Source of the DNA: Sphingobacteriales bacterium
Lineage (GTDB): Bacteria; Bacteroidota; Bacteroidia; Sphingobacteriales; Sphingobacteriaceae
DNA length: 64,000 bases
Direction: 5' to 3'
Assembly: GCA_028288165.1 (NCBI GenBank)
Contig: JAQBOG010000033.1
Coordinates: forward strand, 186,001-250,000
Shown: one piece after another, positions 34,720 through 44,134 of the stretch
Layout: each line of letters starts with the position of its first letter
Position numbering within the stretch: the stretch's first letter is position 1
Translations under genes and position numbers: made by a program
Notes under the pieces: model-generated
What the model was told of the DNA's origin: nothing
What the model saw: only the letters and a program-made list of their open reading frames with translations
Databases searched by the model: none

Positions 34720-37326
34720 CTAATTCAAATCAACACTACTATAAACATGGTACTCGCCAGGCTGCAGCATTTCCGTATACATTCCTCCAGAAACTGACAC
34801 AGTTTGCCCGTTTAATTGATCTTTCCAGGTTCCGTTAGTTGGTAAAGTTGCACTCGCTAATTTCGCAGTAACATCGAAATTCCCGACTATTAAAACATTC
34901 ACATTATTACTTTTCAATTGAATGTATTTTACACTTCCTGTTAAGTCATACGTAATATCTGTACTTGCAAAAACTGGATTCTTTTCCTTCAGTTTAATCA
35001 TCTTTGAATACACATTGTAAAGCGCTTTACGTTCAGCTACATTGTTATATTCCCATTTAATAGGTTTTTCACCAACCCGTCCATTTTGATCAATAGAAAT
35101 ATCATAACCGAGTTCGCCAAACTGCCAGATCATTTTAGGGCCAGGCATACCTAACAAAAATGCTGCTGCCATTTCCTGACGTTTTAAAGCGGTGGCTACC
35201 GTTTTAATATTATACGATCCTGACGAATTTCCAAAGCTTAAGTTTTTAAACATCATCCGTTCTTCGTCATGGCTTTCCATGTAGGTAACCAAGTTTTCTG
35301 ATCCGGTGAAACCGTGAGATTTGTAGATACCCCTAGAAAGATCAGATCCAGCAACGTAACCCATCGACGCTTCCATGGCATTGTGGTTAATATTATTCCA
35401 CAACATCATTCCTTGGCCGGCCAATTCTCTTTCTTCGTCATCCGCTGCAAAGTGTTCTAGAATTACATAAAAATTGTGTGGGTCTATAGATTTAATATAG
35501 TCGTTATAATTTTTCCAGATGGCTATCCTACTCGGATCATATGCTCCCCAAGGTCCAGCAGCACCATCAGTTGTTCCACTATTTTTTTGAGTGAAGCCTT
35601 TAGATAAATCAAATCGGAAACCATCTACTTTATACTCTTGCATCCAAAACTTTATTACATTTTTTGTAAATACTTTAGTTGCCGCACTTTCGTGATTAAA
35701 ATCATATCCCACGTTAAAAGGATGGGTTGGCTCCACATTAAACCACGGACTATTCGCTGCCGGCTTACCTGATGCCTGATCGAAATACAATTGCACCATG
35801 GGCGATTGACCGAAGGAATGGTTCAAAACCATATCTAAAATAACCGCGATGCCTCGTTTATGGCATTCGTCAATCACTAATTTCAATGCGTTTTTAGAGC
35901 CGTAATATTTATCAGGTGCAAAATAGAACGACGGATTGTAGCCCCAAGAGTTATTACCTTCAAACTCCGTTACTGGCATCAGTTCGATGGCGTTTATACC
36001 TAATCTTTCAATATAATTTAGCGTATCCTTCAATGTGCTATAACTATGAGCAGCTACAAAATCACGCAAGTGCAATTCATAAATAACCAGATTGTTTTTT
36101 GAAGGGCGATTGAAGGTTGGCACCGTCCACGTAAAGGCTGTTTGATTACCCTGCATCACACTCACGATACCTGAAGTTTTACCAACCGGATATGCTTTTA
36201 AAGATGGATAAGTGATTGCTGAAATGAAGCCATCGTTATTTTGATCCAAAACTTTTTCACTGTATGGATCAGCAATCCGAATCTTACTATCCACTAAAAA
36301 TTGATAAGCATACTCTTTCGATGCCTCTAAATTATCAATTTGAACCCACCAACGATTACCGTCAGGAGTACGTTTCATGAAATAAGGTGCATCTGTCTGC
36401 CAGTTGTTAAAATCACCGATTACATATGCATAGCTTTTATTTGGAGCATATAAGCTTACGATAGCCGACGTCCCTCCATTGATAAACGTTACTCCATCTT
36501 TAGCTCCAGACGGCAGCTCCGCTATTTGTACCACCCCATTAATGGTAAAACTAAATGTAGCTTCTACAGTTTCACCTCCACTTGAAGCAGTCACTTTAAC
36601 CGTTTGTAAACCTGTGGCCGTTGCTTTTGCTTTACCCGTAATTGATGTTGCGTTGCTTGCAGTTGCAAAGCTGGCTCCATTTAAGGTCAGCTTTAGATCG
36701 GACGATTTTGAAGCCAAGGCCGTTATTGTTAAATCTTCGCCAATCATTTGAACTTCAATTTTAGGTGTAGCATCAAACATCGGCTCAAACTCAGGAGCAG
36801 TGAACCGCACCGCTAATTTACCAGCTTCATACAAAGGAATATAAATATCACTATTGTCGGAATTACGGCCACTTTTACTTCCATCTCCGTTACGGAAAAC
36901 CATTGCCATTTTCAATATTTTTTCGCCTGCAGGCACGCTATAAAAAGTTTCAGGAGTAAAAGTAATAGAATATTTATTGTTCCCTAAGGGAGTCATTTTT
37001 ACAGCCGGATCCGGTGTTGAAAACGATGCACTTTTCACATATTTCCAATCTGCGCTGCTTGTACTTTTATCCGTGATTACTCCCGTGTGAACATATATAT
37101 CACCGGAGAATCCGTTCAAACCTGCATTGCCTTTTGAAGCATCGAGAGTCAAGGTTACTTTTTCTCCAGCCACGGGGAATGCCGGAGTCCAGGTTACTAA
37201 GCCAACTTCTGTGATAACGCCCGGAACTTCCGGTTCAGGGATCGTTCCTGGATTAGTTGAATTTTTTTTGCACGATGTCAAAGCGATAAGAATCAGCGCT
37301 ATGTAAATGGGGATTAATTTTTTCAT
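34720..37326 (-). CDS. Surface-type GH13 alpha-amylase lipoprotein with CBM48
   Basis: An 868-residue starch hydrolase. The signal ends in a lipobox (LIALTSCKK), so it is a lipoprotein, probably surface-exposed. An N-terminal beta-domain precedes a CBM48-like part (YAYVIGDFNNWQTDAPYFM). The GH13 barrel shows region I DMVLNHSFG, region II GFRFDLSKGF with the nucleophile, region III VILEHFAAD with the acid/base, and region IV YMESHDEER. The ORF track start (37398) has 24 extra residues without a signal; the ATG at 37326 is preferred. It is the last gene of the starch locus and may play the SusG role. Confidence 0.9.
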   Translation of the reverse strand: MKKLIPIYIALILIALTSCKKNSTNPGTIPEPEVPGVITEVGLVTWTPAFPVAGEKVTLTLDASKGNAGLNGFSGDIYVHTGVITDKSTSSADWKYVKSASFSTPDPAVKMTPLGNNKYSITFTPETFYSVPAGEKILKMAMVFRNGDGSKSGRNSDNSDIYIPLYEAGKLAVRFTAPEFEPMFDATPKIEVQMIGEDLTITALASKSSDLKLTLNGASFATASNATSITGKAKATATGLQTVKVTASSGGETVEATFSFTINGVVQIAELPSGAKDGVTFINGGTSAIVSLYAPNKSYAYVIGDFNNWQTDAPYFMKRTPDGNRWWVQIDNLEASKEYAYQFLVDSKIRIADPYSEKVLDQNNDGFISAITYPSLKAYPVGKTSGIVSVMQGNQTAFTWTVPTFNRPSKNNLVIYELHLRDFVAAHSYSTLKDTLNYIERLGINAIELMPVTEFEGNNSWGYNPSFYFAPDKYYGSKNALKLVIDECHKRGIAVILDMVLNHSFGQSPMVQLYFDQASGKPAANSPWFNVEPTHPFNVGYDFNHESAATKVFTKNVIKFWMQEYKVDGFRFDLSKGFTQKNSGTTDGAAGPWGAYDPSRIAIWKNYNDYIKSIDPHNFYVILEHFAADDEERELAGQGMMLWNNINHNAMEASMGYVAGSDLSRGIYKSHGFTGSENLVTYMESHDEERMMFKNLSFGNSSGSYNIKTVATALKRQEMAAAFLLGMPGPKMIWQFGELGYDISIDQNGRVGEKPIKWEYNNVAERKALYNVYSKMIKLKEKNPVFASTDITYDLTGSVKYIQLKSNNVNVLIVGNFDVTAKLASATLPTNGTWKDQLNGQTVSVSGGMYTEMLQPGEYHVYSSVDLN

Positions 37327-37494
37327 TTCTCTGGTTTGATTATCGTTTATTAACTGACAATAGTAACATTTGAAACAGTATCCAGTCTTTATTAGCAATT
37401 TTTGTAGTTTAAAATTTCATACATTATGAAAGAAATATTTTTCATAATGTATTATTTGTAATTCTCAGTGATTGGTTTAATAAACTTTAATATT

Positions 37495-38856
37495 CTATGC
37501 TTCTTGTTTATCTAGTTTTGCAACCACTTTCTCATCATGTACTGAAAGCACGGAAATTGCTGCTAGAATCATGAACGATCCTGCAAGAACCAAGGCAAAA
37601 ATTGCTTGTCCATGGAAGAGATTTTTTACAATCATCCCACCAAATAAACCATTTACTATTTGAGGAAAGGTGATGAAGAAATTGAAAATTCCCATGTAAA
37701 CTCCCATTTTATGAGCCGGAACAGAGCCGGATAAAATAGCATATGGCATGGCCAAAATACTTCCCCAAGCTAAGCCAACACCAATCATCGATATAATTAA
37801 CATATTAGGATCTGTTATAAAGTAGAAAGACAACAAACCTAAACCACCCGCTGCAAGCGAAAAAGCATGCGCAATTTTTCTACTTGTTGCTCTCGCCATA
37901 GCAGGAAGCAGTAAAGCATACACAGCAGAAACCGCGTTATATATCCCGAAAAGGAAGCCAACCCAATTACCAGCATCGGCAAATTTTACCGATGAAGTGT
38001 CGCCGGGAATTACTTTGTAAATATGCTGAGCCACAGCGGGTGTAGTAAAAACCCACATCGAAAATAAAGCAAACCAAGAGAAAAATTGGACTAATCCAAG
38101 TCTTTTCATTGTTTTAGGCATGTTGGCAAAATCAGAAAATATACTTGAAAGGCCCTTTTTCTCAGCTTCAGCTACTTCTGGATTATACCTAACCATTTCT
38201 TCGGGTGAATACTCTTTGGTAGTAATGATAGTATACAATATCGATGCAAGTAAAATCCCCGCTCCAACGTAAAAAGAATAAATCACGTTATCGGGTATTT
38301 GACCGGCTGACGCTATTTTCGAAACTCCTAAATATTCTGAAAAAACGTATGGCAACCATGAACCAGCAACAGCGCCCAATCCTATTAGCAATGTTTGCAT
38401 CGAATAACCAACACTGCGTTGGCTATCAGGTAATTTATCACCAACTAAAGCCCTGAATGGCTCCATGGCTACATTTATTGATGCATCCATAATCATCAAC
38501 ATCCCTGCACCAACCATTATTGGAGGCAGCAAATAAGCTAATCCTGCAGAATTTGGCATCATGATCAAAGCTAAGTCAGTTAATATGGCTCCTGCTAAAA
38601 AATAGGGGCGTCTTCTGCCCAAACGGTTCCAGGTACGATCGCTGTAATGGCCAATAATGGGTTGTACAATCATCCCGGTTAACGGTGCTGCTAACCAAAA
38701 AAGTGACAAATGTTCTACGTCTGCCCCAAAAGTTTGAAGTATTCTCGAAGCATTCCCATTTTGAAGGGCGAAGCCGAACTGAATTCCGAAAAAACCGAAA
38801 CTCATATTCCAGATTTGCCAAAAAGACAGCTTTGGTTTTTCTAAAAGTTTATGCAT
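37495..38856 (-). CDS. SLC45-like MFS maltose/sugar transporter
   Basis: A 453-residue major-facilitator carrier, about 12 helices. The loop GHYSDRTWNRLGRRRPYF is the signature of the SLC45/maltose-sucrose symporter group. It sits in the starch locus next to alpha-amylase and maltose phosphorylase genes, so it probably imports maltose or short maltodextrins across the inner membrane with protons. Gene order is the main support for the substrate. Confidence 0.88.
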   Translation of the reverse strand: MHKLLEKPKLSFWQIWNMSFGFFGIQFGFALQNGNASRILQTFGADVEHLSLFWLAAPLTGMIVQPIIGHYSDRTWNRLGRRRPYFLAGAILTDLALIMMPNSAGLAYLLPPIMVGAGMLMIMDASINVAMEPFRALVGDKLPDSQRSVGYSMQTLLIGLGAVAGSWLPYVFSEYLGVSKIASAGQIPDNVIYSFYVGAGILLASILYTIITTKEYSPEEMVRYNPEVAEAEKKGLSSIFSDFANMPKTMKRLGLVQFFSWFALFSMWVFTTPAVAQHIYKVIPGDTSSVKFADAGNWVGFLFGIYNAVSAVYALLLPAMARATSRKIAHAFSLAAGGLGLLSFYFITDPNMLIISMIGVGLAWGSILAMPYAILSGSVPAHKMGVYMGIFNFFITFPQIVNGLFGGMIVKNLFHGQAIFALVLAGSFMILAAISVLSVHDEKVVAKLDKQEA

Positions 38857-38869
38857 GTTATTGGTTTTG

Positions 38870-38905
38870 GCCTCATCCCCAACCCTTCTCCGGGGGAGAA
38901 GGGAG
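38870..38905. repeat. GCCTCATCCCC hairpin repeat, second copy
   Basis: GCCTCATCCCCAACCCTTCT continues into the hairpin CCCTTCTCC/GGAGAAGGG. The first 22 bases are identical to the repeat at 29840. It lies between an alpha-amylase and the MFS gene of the same operon. No strong T-run follows. Confidence 0.65.
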
Positions 38906-38954
38906 TTTTAAGGTTAGAAATTAGTTACGGTTTGGTTGTATATCGTTTAACACA

Positions 38955-40754
38955 TTAAAGACTTATTATTAAAGCACAAGATGGTGGCACTACTACGGGG
39001 ATACCGTTTTCTATGCTATTTATGGTTTCGGTTTGGTTTGAAATCAGTTCCTTGAAAGTCACCGCTTTTTTTGCAAACTGTTTATTAATATTTTCCGGTA
39101 ATATTAAGTGGGCGTCAAGTGTTTGCGAGCGGTCGAAATTTGCCACGATTAATACTCTTTCATGATCAGTGTACCTTACAAAAGCATACATCCGGTTATT
39201 CATTGCCGAATTCTTTAATTCCATAAACTCCCCTTTACGGATGGCTTCACTGCTAGCAGAAAAATTTAAAAGTTTAGCATAATAATCCCGAAGTTTTTTT
39301 TGTTCATCCGATAGCTTACTGCCGTCAAAACGCCCACCATTCATCCATTTCTGGTGTTCGGGCACTCCCCAGTAATCAAAAATGGAAGTTCTATTATCAC
39401 TGCCGCCAAAACCTTCAATTCCTTTTCCGGGTTCGCCAACTTCTTGGCCGAAGTAAATCATAACCGGGCCGCTTGAAAGAGTTGCAGAAACTACCATCGC
39501 CGGAAGCGCATACTTTGGATCTTTTGCAAAACCTTCAGACGCAATCCGCTCTTCGTCATGATTTTCTAAAAAGCGAAGCATTTTAGAAGAGAAACCAGCA
39601 CTTTCATGGTTTACCACATAACTGATATCTTTAACATTTGCATGATCTTCGTTTCTGATCAATCTTTTTAAACCATCGTACAAGCCAACTTTATCATACA
39701 GAAAATCAAACTTTCCTACCTCCAGAAATTTCTCATACAGTTTGGGATTATACGCCTCAGCAATGAAAATAATATCGGGATTTACTTTTTTCACCTCTGG
39801 AATAACCCAATTCCAAAATTCAATCGGAACCATTTCTGACATGTCGCAACGGAAACCATCAACGTTCTTTTTGACCCAATAGGTTAAAATATCTTTCATT
39901 TTAATCCAAACAGGCGGCATTGGTTCAAAATAATGTTTTTCACCATTTAGATAATCAACACCATAATTAAGTTTTATGGTTTCAGACCAGTCGTTTAAGG
40001 TTGGTGCTTCAGAAAAAACATTATTGCCGGTGGCTTTAGCAGGGTTTTCTGCAAACTGATTATCTTTTAATGGGGACTGAAATAAGTCGCCACCGGCATT
40101 TGTTCCTACGGGTATTACAAAAGGTTTTCCGGGTACGTAATAAAAATCGTTTTGCGAATCAAAAGCCTGAGCTATATCATCATTGGCTCCAAAATCAATT
40201 ACTCCGGCTGGCTTTGCATCCGAATTATAAGTTCTGGCCACATGATTCGGAACAAAATCCATTAAAACTTTTAAGCCTTGATTATGAGTACGGCTAATTA
40301 ACGATTCAAATTCGGCCATTCTATTGTTAACATCAACAGCTAAATCCGGGCTTACATCATAGTAATCTTTGATGGCATACGGAGAACCTGCCCTTCCTTT
40401 CACAATGTCCGGATCATCCGCCTTGATGCCATACTGTGAATAATCTGTCATGGTAGCCTGTTCTAAAACACCGGTATACCAAACGTGTGAAACACCTAGC
40501 TTTTTAAGTTCAATTAAGGCTTTGTCAGAAATATCATTGAATTTGCCAACACCATTTTCTCCAATTGATCCGTATGTTTTGTTGTTGCTATTTTTATTGC
40601 CAAACAAGCGAACCATCATTTGATAAATGATCAACTTGTTATCTTGTACGTTCGTGGAATTTGTATTTTGCATATTGACTTTACGTTGTGCACAACCTGT
40701 AAGCACATTAGCAGCCAAAAAAGTACATATGATCACATTTTGTATAGTTTTCAT
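38955..40754 (-). CDS. GH13 alpha-amylase-family lipoprotein
   Basis: A 599-residue amylase-family glycosidase. The N-terminus has a lipoprotein signal (LAANVLTGCAQ). Catalytic regions are VLMDFVPNHVAR (I), GFRCDMSEMVPIEF with the nucleophile (II), IFIAEAYNP with the acid/base (III) and FLENHDEERIAS (IV). It has no added binding domain. It stands 5 bp downstream of the GH65 gene and upstream of the transporter, so it likely degrades maltodextrins in the periplasm or at the membrane. Confidence 0.9.
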   Translation of the reverse strand: MKTIQNVIICTFLAANVLTGCAQRKVNMQNTNSTNVQDNKLIIYQMMVRLFGNKNSNNKTYGSIGENGVGKFNDISDKALIELKKLGVSHVWYTGVLEQATMTDYSQYGIKADDPDIVKGRAGSPYAIKDYYDVSPDLAVDVNNRMAEFESLISRTHNQGLKVLMDFVPNHVARTYNSDAKPAGVIDFGANDDIAQAFDSQNDFYYVPGKPFVIPVGTNAGGDLFQSPLKDNQFAENPAKATGNNVFSEAPTLNDWSETIKLNYGVDYLNGEKHYFEPMPPVWIKMKDILTYWVKKNVDGFRCDMSEMVPIEFWNWVIPEVKKVNPDIIFIAEAYNPKLYEKFLEVGKFDFLYDKVGLYDGLKRLIRNEDHANVKDISYVVNHESAGFSSKMLRFLENHDEERIASEGFAKDPKYALPAMVVSATLSSGPVMIYFGQEVGEPGKGIEGFGGSDNRTSIFDYWGVPEHQKWMNGGRFDGSKLSDEQKKLRDYYAKLLNFSASSEAIRKGEFMELKNSAMNNRMYAFVRYTDHERVLIVANFDRSQTLDAHLILPENINKQFAKKAVTFKELISNQTETINSIENGIPVVVPPSCALIISL

Positions 40755-40759
40755 CTCTG

Positions 40760-43081
40760 TTAAGCAATCAACTTATAACCTGCAACCACACTTTCGTTAG
40801 CTTTAATCGTATACGAGTTACCGTAAATAGTGACCGTAACTTCTTCACAGCATCTGTTTAATAAATAAATTCCTGTTTTATCAATCTTCATGCTTAAAGA
40901 AATACCTCTAAAATGAATATTGAAAGAATAAGATGTCCACTTTTGTGGTAAAAATGGATTAAATGCTAAAGAATTATCTTTCACTTTCATTCCTGCAAAA
41001 CCTTCTACCACACTCATCCAAGTCCCAGCCATTGACGTAATGTGCAAGCCATCCTCCGTATCGTTGTTATAATCATCCAGATCTAATCTGGCCGTACGTA
41101 AATAAAAATCGTATGCTCGCTGTTCATCTCCCAAACGGGCAGCTAAAATACTATGCACACAGGGCGACAGTGAACTTTCATGAACGGTACGAGGCTCGTA
41201 ATAGTCGAAATTCCGTTTCAAGGTATCCTGGTCATAACGATCTTCAAAAAAGTACATTCCTTGAAGCACATCTGCCTGTTTAATAAACGGCGAACGTAGA
41301 ATGCGATCCCAACTCCAATTCTGATTTAATGGTCGTTCGGCTGAGAGTAAATCAGATACTAAAATCTCTTCCTTATCCAAAAAACCATCCTGCTGAAGGA
41401 AAATGCCTTTTTCAAGATCTTCCGGATAAAACATGTTTTCTATAATGTGTTTCCAGTAGGATGTTTCTTCATTAACCTTTAAATTAAGCTTTTTAAGCAG
41501 ATCGCCACACCTTTCAGCACTTGTAGATCTTACATAATCTAGCGCTTCCAATGCATATTCCAGACACCAAGCAGCAATGGTATTTGTATACCAATTATTG
41601 TTTACGTTATTTTCATATTCATTTGGTCCAGTAACTCCCAGCATCACATATTGCTGCTTAGATACGCTCCAATTAACCCGCTGACTCCAAAAACGGGCAA
41701 TTCCAACTAAAACTTCTAAACCGTAATCTGCCAGGTAACCTGCATCGCCGGTATAACGGATGTAGTTATAAATCGCATACGCAATAGCTCCATTCCGGTG
41801 AATTTCTTCGAACGTAATTTCCCATTCATTATGGCATTCTTCGCCATTCATGGTAACCATCGGGAACAAAGCAGCACCGTTTTTGAAACCTAGCTTTTCT
41901 GCATTTTCAATGGCTTTACCAAGTTGATTATACCGATAAATTAACAAGTTCTTAGTCACCTGTGCATCTGCTGTTGCCAAATAAAAAGGCACACAATACG
42001 CTTCGGTATCCCAATACGTAGAACCGCCATATTTTTCACCAGTAAATCCTTTTGGGCCAATGTTCAGCCTTGAATCTTCTCCAGTATACGTTTGGTTCAG
42101 TTGAAATATATTAAAACGGATACCTTGTTGAGCAGCCACATCACCTTCAATTACAATATCACTTTCCTGCCATTTCAAAGCCCAGGCAGCTGATTGTTCT
42201 TGCAGCATTTTCTCAAAACCCTTCACTACACAGTTTTTTAGAACTTGTTTACAATGATCTAATAAACGCTCTTTTGGATGATTTTCGGAAGATAAATTTG
42301 CTGCGTATTTATAAATAACAACCTCCTGGCCTTGCTCTGTTTGCACTTCCACTCGGTTGGCAACATATTTCTCTTTGCTTATAATATTCGGCGCTAGATT
42401 CAGCTGGTCACCATTTTGAGAAACGGTAAACATCATCCCTGTACATACTTCAAACTGAGTTTTAAATGTCCTGAGAGTTAAATAAGCACTTCCTTCATTC
42501 GCTTCACGAGTAACTTCCGACCAAAACTTCTCATCGTAATTGGCGTCCTGATTTCTGATATCACCATCTATATAAGGAGTAATCGTAAGAAGGCCGGTAA
42601 AATTTATAGGCGTAATAACATATCTTATCGCACCAGCTTCCTGATCTACAATGCTGCAAAAGCGTTTGGCATTTACTTGTATTTGCTTCCCATTTTCAAA
42701 CTCGGCTGTAAAGGAGCGCTCCAGATAACCATCTTTCATGTTTAATACACGCAGAAAATCATGCACTTTACAATCAGCTAAATCCAAAAATTCACCATCA
42801 ACTTGAATATCAATGCCTATCCAGTTTGCTGCATTTAAAACCTTGGCGAAATATTCCGGATATCCGTTTTTCCACCATCCAACACGGGTTTTGTCCGGGT
42901 AATAAACACCGGCTACATATGAGCCTTGCATGGTATCGCCCGAATAGGTTTCTTCGAAATTAGCCCGCTGACCCATACGGCCATTACCCAGACTAAAAAT
43001 GCTCTCCGAAATTTTATTTAAATGAGGATCAAAGTCTTTTTCAATGATTTTCCACTCATCTGCTAGTAAGTAATTTTTCAT
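40760..43081 (-). CDS. GH65 family glycoside phosphorylase, likely maltose phosphorylase
   Basis: A 773-residue GH65 enzyme, the normal length for maltose or kojibiose phosphorylases. The catalytic acid is in VTGPNEYENNVNNNWYTN and the phosphate-binding region is TVHESSLSPCVHS. In the family it converts maltose and phosphate into glucose and beta-glucose 1-phosphate. A beta-phosphoglucomutase gene upstream fits this product, and the starch context favours maltose. Trehalose or kojibiose specificity cannot be excluded. No signal peptide, so cytoplasmic. Confidence 0.92.
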   Translation of the reverse strand: MKNYLLADEWKIIEKDFDPHLNKISESIFSLGNGRMGQRANFEETYSGDTMQGSYVAGVYYPDKTRVGWWKNGYPEYFAKVLNAANWIGIDIQVDGEFLDLADCKVHDFLRVLNMKDGYLERSFTAEFENGKQIQVNAKRFCSIVDQEAGAIRYVITPINFTGLLTITPYIDGDIRNQDANYDEKFWSEVTREANEGSAYLTLRTFKTQFEVCTGMMFTVSQNGDQLNLAPNIISKEKYVANRVEVQTEQGQEVVIYKYAANLSSENHPKERLLDHCKQVLKNCVVKGFEKMLQEQSAAWALKWQESDIVIEGDVAAQQGIRFNIFQLNQTYTGEDSRLNIGPKGFTGEKYGGSTYWDTEAYCVPFYLATADAQVTKNLLIYRYNQLGKAIENAEKLGFKNGAALFPMVTMNGEECHNEWEITFEEIHRNGAIAYAIYNYIRYTGDAGYLADYGLEVLVGIARFWSQRVNWSVSKQQYVMLGVTGPNEYENNVNNNWYTNTIAAWCLEYALEALDYVRSTSAERCGDLLKKLNLKVNEETSYWKHIIENMFYPEDLEKGIFLQQDGFLDKEEILVSDLLSAERPLNQNWSWDRILRSPFIKQADVLQGMYFFEDRYDQDTLKRNFDYYEPRTVHESSLSPCVHSILAARLGDEQRAYDFYLRTARLDLDDYNNDTEDGLHITSMAGTWMSVVEGFAGMKVKDNSLAFNPFLPQKWTSYSFNIHFRGISLSMKIDKTGIYLLNRCCEEVTVTIYGNSYTIKANESVVAGYKLIA

Positions 43082-43164
43082 TTAATAGCAGTATTAAAAC
43101 TGACTTTCATATTCATTATGCTGTATTTCTATAATCAATAGATATGATTTTTTTATCCTTTAAG

Positions 43165-43266
43165 TTTGGGCGTGCCCCAAGGGTCGGGCTTTCCGTTGCA
43201 AGTCCTCGCACCAATAAAAAAATTGGTACTGTGGGCTTTTCACTTCAATCCCTCACGCTCTAGCAT
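43165..43266 (-). repeat. Dispersed ~105-bp element, copy C
   Basis: On the minus strand: ATGCTAGAGCGTGAGGGATT then GAAGTGAAAAGCCCACAG, a hairpin TACCAAT/ATTGGTGC, then GCGAGGACTTGCAACGGAAA, GCCCGACC and CACGCCCAAA. The arms match copy B, but the hairpin is unrelated. It lies in the 200-bp gap between pgmB and the GH65 gene of one operon, in the same orientation. Confidence 0.72.
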
Positions 43267-43281
43267 CTCACAAAAAGAGGC

Positions 43282-43971
43282 TTATAAACTTTTTAATTGT
43301 TCAATTGTTATTTCATGCAATCCAGAAACTACCAGATCCGCATCTTTTAAAATCTCTTGAGTTCCTATTCCAACCACTTTCATTCCGCCAGCTTTGCCCG
43401 CTTGCACACCAGAAACTGCATCCTCGAAAACGATACATTCTTGTGGAGTAACATTTAGCAATTCGGCTCCTTTCAGAAAAACCTCTGGGTCAGGTTTTGA
43501 TGTGCTTACTACATTACCATCAACAATAGCATCAAATAGATCAGCTAAGCCCGTTTTCTTTAAAATAATTGATGAGTTTTTACTTGCTGATCCTAAAGCG
43601 ATTTTAATTCCCGCAACTCTTAATGAATGAAGTAATTCTTTAGATCCTGGTAAAATTTCATTTGGCTCCATCGCATTGATCATTTCTACATACCATTCGT
43701 TTTTACGAGTGGCAAGTACTTGTATTTCTGCGTCCGACATCTCCAAACCTCCCCAACCTAAAATCAGCTGTAAAGATTTTATCCGGTTAATGCCCTTTAA
43801 ATGCTCATTTTGCTCCTCTGTAAAATCGAAGCCCAGTTCATTAGCCAATTTCTTCCAAGCTTTATAGTGGTAAACGGCTGTGTCTACTATTACCCCATCC
43901 AAGTCGAATAAGCATGCTTTGAAGGGAGTTTTAGTTGTATGTTGTAAGTTATAAGTTGTAAGTTCTGGCAT
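43282..43971 (-). CDS. pgmB: Beta-phosphoglucomutase
   Basis: A 229-residue HAD-superfamily enzyme that converts beta-glucose 1-phosphate to glucose 6-phosphate. The nucleophile motif is CLFDLDGVIVDTAVYH, followed by the cap; LGSASKNSS and KPDPEVFLKGAELL are the later HAD motifs. It partners the GH65 phosphorylase downstream. The first 15 residues (MPELTTYNLQHTTKT) are unusual: they are encoded by a heptanucleotide tandem repeat and have no counterpart in normal PgmB, which starts just before the FDLDG motif. Confidence 0.93.
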   Translation of the reverse strand: MPELTTYNLQHTTKTPFKACLFDLDGVIVDTAVYHYKAWKKLANELGFDFTEEQNEHLKGINRIKSLQLILGWGGLEMSDAEIQVLATRKNEWYVEMINAMEPNEILPGSKELLHSLRVAGIKIALGSASKNSSIILKKTGLADLFDAIVDGNVVSTSKPDPEVFLKGAELLNVTPQECIVFEDAVSGVQAGKAGGMKVVGIGTQEILKDADLVVSGLHEITIEQLKSL

Positions 43972-44012
43972 GGGTTACTAAGTTGTGGGTTGTGAGTTGA
44001 AAGTTGTGAGCA
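43921..44012. repeat. Degenerate heptanucleotide tandem repeat, locus 3
   Basis: Units GTTGTAA, GTTATAA, GTTGTAA, GTTCTGG and, after a short break, GTTGTGG, GTTGTGA, GTTGAAA, GTTGTGA. The first part forms the 5' end of the pgmB reading frame. Confidence 0.6.
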
Positions 44013-44134
44013 CTTTCAGATCGGCTTACCCTGAGCCATGGTTTGTGTCCCCACAAAACATTATTTATTTTAGTTATTATTTATTTCCATGGTTCCTGTT
44101 CCCACAAACCATTATTTAAAGTGAATACAATCTT

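Noticed and set aside
43166-43360. 64-codon plus-strand ORF in the track
   Set aside because: It covers element copy C and the end of pgmB on the opposite strand; a chance frame.
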